From the NCBI RefSeq assembly GCF_016925675.1, contig NZ_CP070506.1, forward strand, positions 1,672,501 through 1,736,500: a stretch of 64,000 nt of DNA. The letters are read 5' to 3'. Both the position numbers and the translations under genes were made by a program. This stretch comes from Pseudomonas hygromyciniae (GTDB lineage Bacteria > Pseudomonadota > Gammaproteobacteria > Pseudomonadales > Pseudomonadaceae). Positions 27,565 through 36,397 of the stretch are shown one piece after another; position 1 is the first letter of the stretch; each line of letters begins with the position of its first letter. The notes under the pieces were generated by a model. The model was not told the DNA's origin. It ran no database searches and saw nothing but the letters and a program-made list of their open reading frames with translations.

Positions 27565-29589
27565 ATGGGTTTGCTCAATATCGGGATGTCAGGACTCAAT
27601 GCGGCTCAGGGATCGCTTGCGACCTTGAGTAACAACATTGCCAACGCCAAGACCCCTGGATACTCGCGTCAGCAGACCATGCAGACGGCCAATGGTATGA
27701 CTGCGGCCGGCGGGGTCTTTGTCGGCACCGGCACCACGCTGTCGGATGTGCGCCGGGTGTATAACCAGTTTCTTGACACCCAGTTGCAGACCACCACGTC
27801 GCTGAACTTCGACGCCAAGGCTTATCTGGACCAGATCGGTTCGGTGGACAAGCTGCTGTCCGATAAGTCCACCGGTGTCGGCGCGGCCTTGAACAGCTTC
27901 TTCGCCGCGTTGCAGACGTCTTCGGCCAACCCCAGCGACAATTCCGCGCGCCAACTGGTACTGACCATTGCCCAGACCCTGGGCAATCGCTTCAACTCGA
28001 TTGCGACCGAACTGAACAAACAGAAAGAAGGCATCAACAGCCAGTTGGAGACCATCACCGGTCAGGTCAACCAGTTGACCTCCTCGATCGCCGCCCTCAA
28101 TCAGCAGATTTCCCAGGCCAAGGGCCAGGGCAATGGTGAGCCGGCGAATCTGCTGGATGCGCGCAACGAAGCGGTGCGCTCGCTCAACGAGTTGGTTGGG
28201 GTCAAGGTCACTGAGTCGGACGGCCATTTCAATGTCTCCCTGGGCACCGGGCAAACCCTGGTCGCGGACGGCGTATCGAACAAGCTGTCGGCGGTGCCGA
28301 GCAAGGATGACAAGAGCCAGTACTCGGTGGTGTTGACCACCGGCGGGCAACCGATGGACGTCAGTTCGGTGGTCAGCGGTGGCTCCATCGGCGGCTTGCT
28401 GCGTTATCGCCAGGACGTGCTGATGCCGGCCATCAACGACCTGGGGCGTACCGCCATGGTCGTCGGCGAGGCCATCAACACCCAGTTGGGGCAGGGCCTG
28501 GACGCCAATGGGCAGTTCGGCGCCGCGTTGTTCAATGACATCAACAGCGTGTTTGCCATTGGCCAGCGCAGTGTGGGCGACTCGAACAACAGCGCGAACT
28601 CCGGCAACCTGAACGTTACGATCAAAGACACCAGCAAGCTGAGCACCTTTGACTACAAGGTGACCTTCAGCGACGACAAGATGTACAGCGTCCTGCGTTC
28701 GGACGGCAAGTCCATGGGCCCCTTCGACGTCACCCAGACGCCACCGGAAATCGATGGCTTCACCCTGGCCCTCGATGGCAAGGGACCAGTGGCTGCGGGC
28801 GATACGTTCAAGGTCAGCCCGACCGCCGGTGGCGCGATGGACCTCAAGGTGGTGATGACCGACCCCAACAAGCTGGCGTTTTCTGCGCCGTTGCTGGCCG
28901 AGGGCAACAAGAACAACAGTGGCACTGGCGTGTTTGAGCCGCCGACCCTGACACTGCCCCTGGATATCCATGGTGGTGCCGGTACGGCGCAGTTGGAAGC
29001 TGCGATCAAGAACTCGATGCCGGTCAAGATGACCTTCGGCAAGCCGGCCGCTGATGGCACCCAGAGCTATGTGATCAATAACGCCCAGGGCCAGCCCATT
29101 GGCAACGGTACCATCGTGCCGGGCCAGGATAATAAGCTGACAATCAATGTGCCCTACGTCGACGCCGCCGGTAATGCGCAGACGTTCGGTGTGGACACGG
29201 TGATCCGTGGCGAGCCGAAAGCCGATGACAGCTTCAGCGTGTCGTTCAACAGCGGCGGCAAGCTCGATAACCGCAACGCCCTGCAATTGCTCGACCTGCA
29301 AACCCGCAAGACCGTGGGCGCCACCGATGGCAATGCCGGTGTGAGCATGACCACCGCGTACAGCCAGTTGGTCTCGTCCGTGGGCGGCAAGGCCAGCCAG
29401 GCCAACGTCGATAACAACGCGACCGGGGCCATGCTTGCGGCCGCCACGTCCAATCGCAGCTCCGTGTCCCAGGTCAACCTGGACGAGGAGGCCGGCGACA
29501 TGATCCGTTTCCAGCAGTACTACACCGCGTCGTCGCAGATCATTAAAGCTGCGCAAGAAACCTTCAGCACGCTGATCAACAGTCTTTAA
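27565..29589 (+). CDS. flgK: hook-filament junction protein FlgK (HAP1)
   Basis: A 674-aa protein with the conserved N-terminal MGLLNIGMSGLNAAQGSLAT and SNNIANAKTPGYSRQ segment and the C-terminal VNLDEEAGDMIRFQQYYTAS helix that pair in the D0/D1 domains. The middle third is the variable exposed region. It follows flgJ after 10 bases. FlgK and FlgL form the adaptor between hook and flagellin filament. Confidence 0.96.
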   Translation: MGLLNIGMSGLNAAQGSLATLSNNIANAKTPGYSRQQTMQTANGMTAAGGVFVGTGTTLSDVRRVYNQFLDTQLQTTTSLNFDAKAYLDQIGSVDKLLSDKSTGVGAALNSFFAALQTSSANPSDNSARQLVLTIAQTLGNRFNSIATELNKQKEGINSQLETITGQVNQLTSSIAALNQQISQAKGQGNGEPANLLDARNEAVRSLNELVGVKVTESDGHFNVSLGTGQTLVADGVSNKLSAVPSKDDKSQYSVVLTTGGQPMDVSSVVSGGSIGGLLRYRQDVLMPAINDLGRTAMVVGEAINTQLGQGLDANGQFGAALFNDINSVFAIGQRSVGDSNNSANSGNLNVTIKDTSKLSTFDYKVTFSDDKMYSVLRSDGKSMGPFDVTQTPPEIDGFTLALDGKGPVAAGDTFKVSPTAGGAMDLKVVMTDPNKLAFSAPLLAEGNKNNSGTGVFEPPTLTLPLDIHGGAGTAQLEAAIKNSMPVKMTFGKPAADGTQSYVINNAQGQPIGNGTIVPGQDNKLTINVPYVDAAGNAQTFGVDTVIRGEPKADDSFSVSFNSGGKLDNRNALQLLDLQTRKTVGATDGNAGVSMTTAYSQLVSSVGGKASQANVDNNATGAMLAAATSNRSSVSQVNLDEEAGDMIRFQQYYTASSQIIKAAQETFSTLINSL

Positions 29590-29603
29590 GGGAGTTTGAG
29601 ACG

Positions 29604-31223
29604 ATGCGAATCTCGACCGAACAGTTTTTTAATACCTCTACTGCGCGTTATTCGAGCAACTTTTCCAACGTCACCAAGACCCAGCAACAGATCGATTCCG
29701 GCGTGCGTATCCAGACGGCGGCCGATGATCCGGTGGGCGCAGCGCGTTTGCTGCTGCTGCAACAGCAGCAGGACATGTTGGGGCAGTATGCGGGCAATAT
29801 CAGCAGCATGAAGAACTCGCTTAATAGCGAGGAAAGCGTGCTTGATGGTATCAACACGGCCCTTCAACGTGCCGGCGAACTGGCTCTGCAGGTTGGGGGC
29901 AAGGGCGGCGGCGGCATTAGCGATGCGGAGCGAAAGGCGGTAGCCGTCGAAATTGGTGAAATCGAGAAGCAGGTCCTGAGCCTGCTCAACAGCAAGGACT
30001 CGTCCGGCCATTACCTGTTTGCCGGCGGCAAGAGCGACACGCCGCCCTACGCTCGCAACAGCGACGGCACTTACAGCTACCAGGGTGATGAAACACCCCT
30101 GAGCCTGAAGGTTTCGGACACCTTATCGATGGTGGTCAACGACACCGGTAAATCGATTCTTGAAAGTACGGTCAATGCCGGCCGTACTCAGGCGACAGCC
30201 ACCGTCAACGATGGCAAGGTGCTGGTCTCGGGCGGTATCGTGACGTCGCCGTCTACCTATGACAGCAGCTTCACTGACGGCCAGCCGTACAAGCTGACCT
30301 TTATCAGCAGCACCGAGTACACCGTATCGGATGCGGCGGGTAACGACATCACCTCGCAGACCCTGGGTAATGGCAAGTTCGACGCGACCAAGGAAGGAAG
30401 TGCGTCGGTCACTGTGCATGGTGTGACCTTTGATATCAGCCAGAAGCTAGGGGATACCAAGCCCGGCGCCGAGTCTGATGCGGAGTATAAGGACCGGGAA
30501 TTCACCCTGCAAAGCAAACCGGACAGCTTCAGTATCTCGCGTACGCCGAGCAATACGTCCTCCGCGCAATTGGCGGGAGGTACTATCACCAGCCAGGCGG
30601 AATACGGTAGCACCTTCCCGAACAAGGGCGCGGTGATCAAATTTACCTCGAGCACCGCCTACGAGGTGTATGCCCAGCCGATCACGGCCGACAGCAAGCC
30701 GGTCTCCAACGGTACTGTGGTGCCTGGCACGCCAGCACAGCCGGGGCCGCCGCCTGTGCTCGCGACGCCAGACAGCGTCACGGCGGCAGGGGTGAAGTTC
30801 GACCTCACTGGTGCGCCAGGTATTGGTGATCAGTTCGCCGTGGGTTCCAATACCCACAAGACGCAAAATGCGCTGGATACCCTAAGCCAGTTGCGCCAGG
30901 CCCTCGAAACGCCTTCCGATGGCGACCCGATTGCTCAGGCCATGGTGACTGACGTGGTCAACTCGGCCATCACCAATATCAAGACCTCTATGGCTCAAGT
31001 TGACAGTGTGCGGGGTTCCATTGGTGCTCGATTGAACTCGCTGGCGATTCAGGAAACTGAGAACACCAGCATGGTGTTGGCCAATAAATCGACGACCGCT
31101 GCCATTGGTGACACCGACATGGCTACGGCCTCCGTTGATCTGGCGTTCCAGAAGGCAATGCTGGAGGCTTCGCAGTTGGCCTTTGTGAAAATCTCCCAAT
31201 TAAGCCTGTTCAGCAAGATGTAA
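29604..31223 (+). CDS. flgL: hook-filament junction protein FlgL (HAP3)
   Basis: A 539-aa flagellin-like junction protein. The N-terminus (MRISTEQFFNTSTARYSSNF, then RIQTAADDPVGAARLLLLQQ) and the C-terminus (DLAFQKAMLEASQLAFVKIS) are the paired helices. It is roughly 100 residues longer than P. aeruginosa FlgL; the extra length lies in the central domain, a probable surface-exposed insertion rich in Ser/Thr/Pro. It is the last gene of the flg operon and is followed by a hairpin terminator. Confidence 0.95.
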   Translation: MRISTEQFFNTSTARYSSNFSNVTKTQQQIDSGVRIQTAADDPVGAARLLLLQQQQDMLGQYAGNISSMKNSLNSEESVLDGINTALQRAGELALQVGGKGGGGISDAERKAVAVEIGEIEKQVLSLLNSKDSSGHYLFAGGKSDTPPYARNSDGTYSYQGDETPLSLKVSDTLSMVVNDTGKSILESTVNAGRTQATATVNDGKVLVSGGIVTSPSTYDSSFTDGQPYKLTFISSTEYTVSDAAGNDITSQTLGNGKFDATKEGSASVTVHGVTFDISQKLGDTKPGAESDAEYKDREFTLQSKPDSFSISRTPSNTSSAQLAGGTITSQAEYGSTFPNKGAVIKFTSSTAYEVYAQPITADSKPVSNGTVVPGTPAQPGPPPVLATPDSVTAAGVKFDLTGAPGIGDQFAVGSNTHKTQNALDTLSQLRQALETPSDGDPIAQAMVTDVVNSAITNIKTSMAQVDSVRGSIGARLNSLAIQETENTSMVLANKSTTAAIGDTDMATASVDLAFQKAMLEASQLAFVKISQLSLFSKM

Positions 31224-31242
31224 TTGTCCCGGAAATCCCCGA

Positions 31243-31281
31243 CGGCTCACCCTGGATACAGGGTGGGCCGTTGTCGTTTCT
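31243..31281 (+). terminator. terminator after flgL
   Basis: CGGC(T)CACCCTG and CAGGGTG(G)GCCG form a strong stem with a short loop (31243-31270), followed by TTGTCGTTTCT. It ends the flgFGHIJKL operon. Confidence 0.7.
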
Positions 31282-31491
31282 GGCGCAGGCTTTTAAACAA
31301 AGCGCACAAAAATGAGTGACCTATGAGTCATAAAGCGCATCTTCACTGTATCGTGTGAAAAGGCCAGACCGCTTTCCAGGCTTTGGCTTCGGTAGTTTCG
31401 GCGGGTTTTTGCGGGGTTATCCCCTTTATTGTCAGCGCTCCTGAAGGATTTTCAGGGGTGTTCTCCAGCTATTTTGTATTGGGAAGCCACA

Positions 31492-32421
31492 ATGATTGGC
31501 ATAAAAAGCATCGCCAGCTACGTGCCGGCAGAAGGGCTGGACAACTACGCCCAGGGTGCAAAATTCGCCAAGGATGAAGAGTTCATCATTGGCAAGATCG
31601 GCTCGGCATTCCTGCCGCGCAAGGATGCTGCACAGGAAACCTCGGATTTGTGCGTCGAGGCGGTCAATGCCTTGTTTGCCAACAACCCCGAGCTCAAGCG
31701 TGAGTCGATCGACGCGCTGATCGTCGTGACCCAGAACGGCGACGAAGAAGGGCTGCCGCACACCGCCGCCATCGTCCAGGACAAGCTGGGCCTGCCGACC
31801 CACGTCGCGGCCTTCGATATCTCCCTGGGCTGCTCCGGCTACGTCTACGGCATCTACGCGATGAAAGGCTTCATGGAAGCCGCCGGCCTGAAAAACGGCC
31901 TGCTGGTGACCGCCGACCCGTACTCGAAGATCGTCGACCCGGAAGACCGCAACACCACCATGCTGTTCGGTGACGCCGCTACCGCCACCTGGATGGGCGA
32001 AGACGCCACCTGGCAGTTGGGCAAGGCCAAGTTCGGTACCGACGGTTCCGGCGCACCGCACTTGAAGGTCAGCGATGGGGTGTTCTTCATGAACGGCCGC
32101 CAGGTCTTCAACTTCGCCCTGCTGAAGGTGCCAGCGCACCTGCACGAGCTGCTCAACGAGTCGGACCTGAAGGCCGATGATATTGACGCGTTCTGCATCC
32201 ACCAGGGCAGTGCGGCGATTGTCGACGCCGTGGCTCGCCGCTTTGAAGATGCGCCAGTGGAGAAGTTCATCAAGGATATGGTCGAGACCGGTAACACCGT
32301 GTCGTCGAGCATTCCGCTGCTGCTGGAAAAGCACGTGATGGACGCCGAGTGGAAGTGCGTGGCCATCAGTGGCTTTGGTGTTGGCTTGTCCTGGGGATCG
32401 GCGATTATATACCGGCTTTAA
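31492..32421 (+). CDS. ketoacyl-ACP synthase III-like protein in the flagellin locus
   Basis: A 309-aa thiolase-fold enzyme with the complete FabH triad: Cys114 in LGCSGYVYG, His237 in IHQGSAAI and Asn268 in ETGNTVSSS. FabH enzymes condense an acyl-CoA with malonyl-ACP. In P. syringae a related gene (orf3) sits beside flagellin glycosyltransferases and is linked to flagellin glycan modification, so a role in making the acyl part of a flagellin glycan is a reasonable inference. Here no glycosyltransferase is adjacent. The start at 31492 follows GGGAAG by a few bases. It is monocistronic, with a terminator at 32448. Confidence 0.85.
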   Translation: MIGIKSIASYVPAEGLDNYAQGAKFAKDEEFIIGKIGSAFLPRKDAAQETSDLCVEAVNALFANNPELKRESIDALIVVTQNGDEEGLPHTAAIVQDKLGLPTHVAAFDISLGCSGYVYGIYAMKGFMEAAGLKNGLLVTADPYSKIVDPEDRNTTMLFGDAATATWMGEDATWQLGKAKFGTDGSGAPHLKVSDGVFFMNGRQVFNFALLKVPAHLHELLNESDLKADDIDAFCIHQGSAAIVDAVARRFEDAPVEKFIKDMVETGNTVSSSIPLLLEKHVMDAEWKCVAISGFGVGLSWGSAIIYRL

Positions 32422-32447
32422 TGTAGAGTTTTGCTTGGTTCCTCAAG

Positions 32448-32478
32448 CGCCCAAGGTCAATCGCCTTGGGCGTTTTCA
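32448..32478 (+). terminator. terminator after the KAS III-like gene
   Basis: CGCCCAAGG - 7-base loop - CCTTGGGCG followed by TTTTC. A perfect 9-bp stem. Confidence 0.85.
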
Positions 32479-32497
32479 TTATTCTGTAGGAAATTTC

Positions 32498-32524
32498 TCA
32501 AGAAATTATCAGGCGCGACGATAA
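32498..32524 (+). promoter_or_regulatory. sigma-28 (FliA) promoter of flagellin gene 1
   Basis: TCAAGAA-N12-GACGATAA, close to the Pseudomonas FliA consensus TCAAG...GCCGATA. The same two boxes with the same 12-bp gap recur before the other three flagellins. Confidence 0.8.
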
Positions 32525-32604
32525 GTATGACGAAGGTTTTCTAGGCCGACCCAGGCGCTTGCCCCGGCCGGAAGCCGTAGCACTTAATCCACGAGGGACT
32601 CGTC

Positions 32605-34191
32605 ATGGCTTTATCCGTAAACACCAACATCACGTCCTTGGGCGTTCAGAAGAACCTGAACAAGGCTTCCGACGCACTGAGCACCTCGATGAGCCGCTTG
32701 TCTTCCGGCCTGAAAATCAACAGCGCCAAAGACGATGCTGCCGGCATGCAGATCGCTAACCGTCTGACCAGTCAGGTCAAAGGCCTGACTGTCGCTGTGG
32801 CTAACGCCAACAACGGCGTGTCGATTGCCCAGACTGCTGAAGGGGCGATGCAAGAATCGACCAACATTCTGCAGCGTATGCGTGAACTGGCCCTGCAATC
32901 GGCGAACGGTTCGAACAGCGATGATGACCGTACGTCCCTGCAGCAGGAATTCACAGCGTTGACTGGTGAGTTGACCCGTATTTCCCAAACCACCAACTTC
33001 GGTGGCCGTAAGCTTCTGGACGGTTCGTTCGACAACGTAGGCTTCCAGATCGGCGCCAACGCCAACGAAACCATTTCGTTTGGTATGACTGATATCAGTG
33101 CTACCGGCCTGAAAGGTTCCTACGGCGAAGCCAAAGCTGCCGGTGTTGCGACTGACCTGTCGGCTAAAGTGACCGGTGGTGAAGGTAGCTTCGCCAGTGG
33201 CTTCGCTACCTCCACCGCGTACACCACCACTACTGCTGCTCGTGTTCTGACGGTCAATGGTACCGCGATCAACATTGGTAGTGGTGATGACCGTGCTGCT
33301 GCTATTGGTCTGATTAATGGTCAGACCGGTACTACCGGTGTCAAGGCTGAAGCCGATGGCGCTGGCAACATCAAAATGACCTCCACCTCAGCTTTTGCGG
33401 TTCAGGGTGACAACGTAGAAGTAGCGCCAACCACGGCTACTAACGCAACAGCGTTCTCTGGTCTGTCTCAAGCTGCTGAAATCAATATCAACGGCACCAC
33501 TGTGACCATCGCTGCCGGTCAGACGCTGACCCAGGCAGTTGCTACTATCAATACTCCGGCCACCGTAACGGCTACTGGCGTAACTGCTTCGCAGCAGGAT
33601 GGTCGTCTGGTTCTGACTTCTGCCGATGGCAAGGCTATTAAGCTTGACAACGGTGCTGGTGCTGCCAACGGCCCAGGTGCTCTGGCTCGCTTGGGGCTGC
33701 AGTCGGGCACCACTCAGGCCAAACTGACCGCCGATACTTCAGTCGTCCTCAATGGCGTGGAAGTTAAGTTCAAGAAGGGTGACACCGCAGACGCGATCGT
33801 TTCTTCGATCAACAGCGCAAGCACCGGTGTGACGGCTAGCAAGAATGCTGATAACACCTTGGCACTGTTCTCCAACAAAACCTTTAGCGTGGCCAACGGC
33901 AGTGCTGGTACCGGCCTGGCTCAACTGGGCTTGACGGCGGGTACTTCGACGGCGATCACCGTGGAAACCACCGTTTCCAACCTGAGCATCCAGGACGCGG
34001 CGTCTTCGCAGCGTTCGGTTCAGGCGTTGAACGATGCGATCCAGCAGATTGACAGCCAGCGTTCCCAGTTGGGTGCGGTGCAAAACCGTTTCACCAGCAC
34101 CGTTGCCAACCTGCAAAGCATTTCGGAAAACTCCACCGCCGCCCGTAGTCGTGTGCAGGACGCCGACTTTGCTTCGAAACTGCCGAGCTGA
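32605..34191 (+). CDS. fliC1: flagellin copy 1, C-terminally frameshifted
   Basis: Starts [20 protein letters not shown] with the conserved D0/D1 N-terminus and a variable central domain most like copy 3. It ends abnormally after [10 protein letters not shown] with KLPS. Compared with copies 2-4, one G is missing at about 34176 (TTCGAAAC instead of TTCGGAAAC). Restoring it would continue through [20 protein letters not shown] to LKLLQ and a stop at 34278-34280. The lost residues form the C-terminal D0 helix needed for export and polymerisation, so the product as written is unlikely to build a filament. This may be a real pseudogene or a consensus error in a repeated region. Confidence 0.9.
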   Translation: MALSVNTNITSLGVQKNLNKASDALSTSMSRLSSGLKINSAKDDAAGMQIANRLTSQVKGLTVAVANANNGVSIAQTAEGAMQESTNILQRMRELALQSANGSNSDDDRTSLQQEFTALTGELTRISQTTNFGGRKLLDGSFDNVGFQIGANANETISFGMTDISATGLKGSYGEAKAAGVATDLSAKVTGGEGSFASGFATSTAYTTTTAARVLTVNGTAINIGSGDDRAAAIGLINGQTGTTGVKAEADGAGNIKMTSTSAFAVQGDNVEVAPTTATNATAFSGLSQAAEININGTTVTIAAGQTLTQAVATINTPATVTATGVTASQQDGRLVLTSADGKAIKLDNGAGAANGPGALARLGLQSGTTQAKLTADTSVVLNGVEVKFKKGDTADAIVSSINSASTGVTASKNADNTLALFSNKTFSVANGSAGTGLAQLGLTAGTSTAITVETTVSNLSIQDAASSQRSVQALNDAIQQIDSQRSQLGAVQNRFTSTVANLQSISENSTAARSRVQDADFASKLPS

Positions 34192-34301
34192 CCAAGCAGC
34201 AAACCCTGCAACAGGCTTCGACTGCCATCCTATCGCAGGCTAACCAACTGCCATCGTCGGTACTGAAACTGCTTCAGTAATCGCTTAATGCTGTTTAAAG
34301 A

Positions 34302-34337
34302 CGGAAGGGCGCCTAGTGCGCCCTTCCGTTTTTTTTT
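34302..34337 (+). terminator. terminator after flagellin copy 1
   Basis: CGGAAGGGCGC - CTAGT - GCGCCCTTCCG followed by nine Ts. An almost identical terminator follows copies 2 and 4, and a shorter one follows copy 3. Confidence 0.92.
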
Positions 34338-34400
34338 GGGCTTGATCCCCGTAGCTCCAGCAGGTGCCATGAATATTCCTACAAATAAATCAGAAAGATC

Positions 34401-34427
34401 TCAAGAAGCCAGCATGGCTGACGATAA
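34401..34427 (+). promoter_or_regulatory. sigma-28 promoter of flagellin gene 2
   Basis: TCAAGAA-N12-GACGATAA, 79 bases before the start codon, identical in layout to the site before copy 1. The leader also carries a GC-rich hairpin at 34457-34479 and GAGGA as the ribosome site. Confidence 0.8.
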
Positions 34428-34505
34428 CCACTATGAAGGTTTTCAAACCATGCCAGGCGGTTGCCCGGCCGGAAGCCGCAACACCCCATTTACGAGGATT
34501 TCGTC

Positions 34506-36173
34506 ATGGCTTTATCCGTAAACACCAACATCACGTCCTTGGGCGTTCAGAAGAACCTGAACAAGGCTTCCGACGCACTGAGCACCTCGATGAGCCGCCT
34601 GTCTTCCGGTCTGAAAATCAACAGCGCCAAAGACGATGCAGCCGGGATGCAGATCGCAAACCGTCTGACCAGCCAGGTCAAGGGTTTGACTGTTGCAGTG
34701 GCCAACGCCAACAACGGCGTGTCGATTGCCCAGACTGCTGAAGGGGCGATGCAAGAGTCGACCAACATTCTGCAGCGTATGCGTGAGCTGGCCCTGCAAT
34801 CGGCGAACGGTTCGAACAGTGATGACGACCGTACGTCCCTGCAGCAGGAATTCACGGCGCTGACCGGTGAATTGACCCGTATTTCCCAAACCACCAACTT
34901 CGGTGGTCGTAAGCTTCTGGACGGTTCGTTCGACAACGTAGGCTTCCAGATCGGCGCCAACGCCAACGAAACCATTTCGTTTGGTATGACTGATATCAGT
35001 GCTACCGGCCTGAAAGGTTCCTACGGCGAAGCCAAGGCTGCTGGTGCGGCGACTGACCTAGCTGCGACTGTGGTAGGCGGCGAAGCCGAGATCGGCCAGT
35101 TCTCTACAGTCAACGCTTTCACTCCGACCGATGGCACCTTGACGCTCAACGGCACTTCGATTGCGCTGCTGGCTGCCGATACCCTTGCGCAGTCGATTAC
35201 TAAAATCAACGACCAAAGTGCTGTTACTGGCGTCAAGGCCCAAGCTGTTGGCGCGACGCTGCAGTTGACCTCGGCTTCTAGCTTCACTGCAGCCGGTTCT
35301 GCTGCGGGCATTCTTCCCGGGGCGGCAGTTGTTGCCAAAACCACGACCACCAACAGCGCCGCGCAAATCAGCATCAATGGCACCGAAATCACCATTGCAG
35401 CGGGTCGTACACTGGCTCAGGTTGCTGCCGATATTAATGGCGCTGCAGGTGCAAACACCACCCTGACCGGTGTTACCGCGACAGCTGCCGACGGTCGTCT
35501 GACCCTGACTTCGGCTGATGGTAAAGCTATCAAGCTGGATAACGGCTCTAATACCACCGATGGTCCAGGTGCTCTGGCCAAGCTGGGTCTGCAAGCAGGT
35601 ACGTCCCAGGCCAAGCTGACTACCGATACTTCGGTGGTTCTGAACGGTGTAGAAGTGAAGTTCAAGAAGGGTGACACCGCTGATGCGATCGTTTCCTCGA
35701 TCAACAGCGCAAGCACCGGCGTAACGGCCAGCAAAAATGCTGACAATACCCTGGCGCTGTTCTCCAACAAGACCTTCACCGTTGCCAATGGCAGCGCTGG
35801 CACTGGTCTGGCTCAACTGGGTCTGACAGCTGCCACGTCGGCGGCAGTTACCGTGGAAACCACCGTTTCCAACCTGAGCATCCAGGACGCGGCGTCTTCG
35901 CAGCGTTCGGTTCAGGCGTTGAACGATGCGATCCAGCAGATTGACAGCCAGCGTTCCCAGTTGGGTGCGGTGCAAAACCGTTTCACCAGCACCGTTGCCA
36001 ACCTGCAAAGCATTTCGGAAAACTCCACCGCCGCCCGTAGTCGTGTGCAGGACGCCGACTTTGCTTCGGAAACTGCCGAGCTGACCAAGCAGCAAACCCT
36101 GCAACAGGCTTCGACTGCCATCCTATCGCAGGCTAACCAACTGCCATCGTCGGTACTGAAACTGCTTCAGTAA
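34506..36173 (+). CDS. fliC2: flagellin copy 2, intact
   Basis: A 555-aa flagellin with intact N-terminal ([20 protein letters not shown]...[20 protein letters not shown]) and C-terminal ([20 protein letters not shown]...[10 protein letters not shown]) D0/D1 helices, which contain the LRMRELA-type ([16 protein letters not shown]) signature. The central part (about residues 190-350) differs from the other copies. The first 180 codons, the upstream leader and the downstream terminator are virtually identical to those of copy 3, showing a very recent duplication or gene conversion. The start at 34506 follows ACGAGGA. Confidence 0.95.
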   Translation: MALSVNTNITSLGVQKNLNKASDALSTSMSRLSSGLKINSAKDDAAGMQIANRLTSQVKGLTVAVANANNGVSIAQTAEGAMQESTNILQRMRELALQSANGSNSDDDRTSLQQEFTALTGELTRISQTTNFGGRKLLDGSFDNVGFQIGANANETISFGMTDISATGLKGSYGEAKAAGAATDLAATVVGGEAEIGQFSTVNAFTPTDGTLTLNGTSIALLAADTLAQSITKINDQSAVTGVKAQAVGATLQLTSASSFTAAGSAAGILPGAAVVAKTTTTNSAAQISINGTEITIAAGRTLAQVAADINGAAGANTTLTGVTATAADGRLTLTSADGKAIKLDNGSNTTDGPGALAKLGLQAGTSQAKLTTDTSVVLNGVEVKFKKGDTADAIVSSINSASTGVTASKNADNTLALFSNKTFTVANGSAGTGLAQLGLTAATSAAVTVETTVSNLSIQDAASSQRSVQALNDAIQQIDSQRSQLGAVQNRFTSTVANLQSISENSTAARSRVQDADFASETAELTKQQTLQQASTAILSQANQLPSSVLKLLQ

Positions 36174-36194
36174 TCGCTTAATGCTGTTTAAAGA

Positions 36195-36230
36195 CGGAAG
36201 GGCGCCTAGTGCGCCCTTCCGTTTTTTTTT
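36195..36230 (+). terminator. terminator after flagellin copy 2
   Basis: Same CGGAAGGGCGC stem and T9 tail as after copy 1. Confidence 0.92.
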
Positions 36231-36292
36231 GGCTTGATCCCCGTAGCTCCAGCAGGTGCCATGAATATTCCTACAAATAAATCAGAAAGATC

Positions 36293-36319
36293 TCAAGAAG
36301 CCAGCATGGCTGACGATAA
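36293..36319 (+). promoter_or_regulatory. sigma-28 promoter of flagellin gene 3
   Basis: TCAAGAA-N12-GACGATAA; the entire intergenic region is a near-exact copy of that between copies 1 and 2. The leader hairpin is at 36349-36371. Confidence 0.8.
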
Positions 36320-36397
36320 CCACTATGAAGGTTTTCAAACCATGCCAGGCGGTTGCCCGGCCGGAAGCCGCAACACCCCATTTACGAGGATTTCGTC

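Noticed and set aside
27589..29556. 655-codon open frame antisense to flgK
   Set aside because: Same reason: high third-position GC in flgK keeps the opposite frame open. No domain is recognisable.
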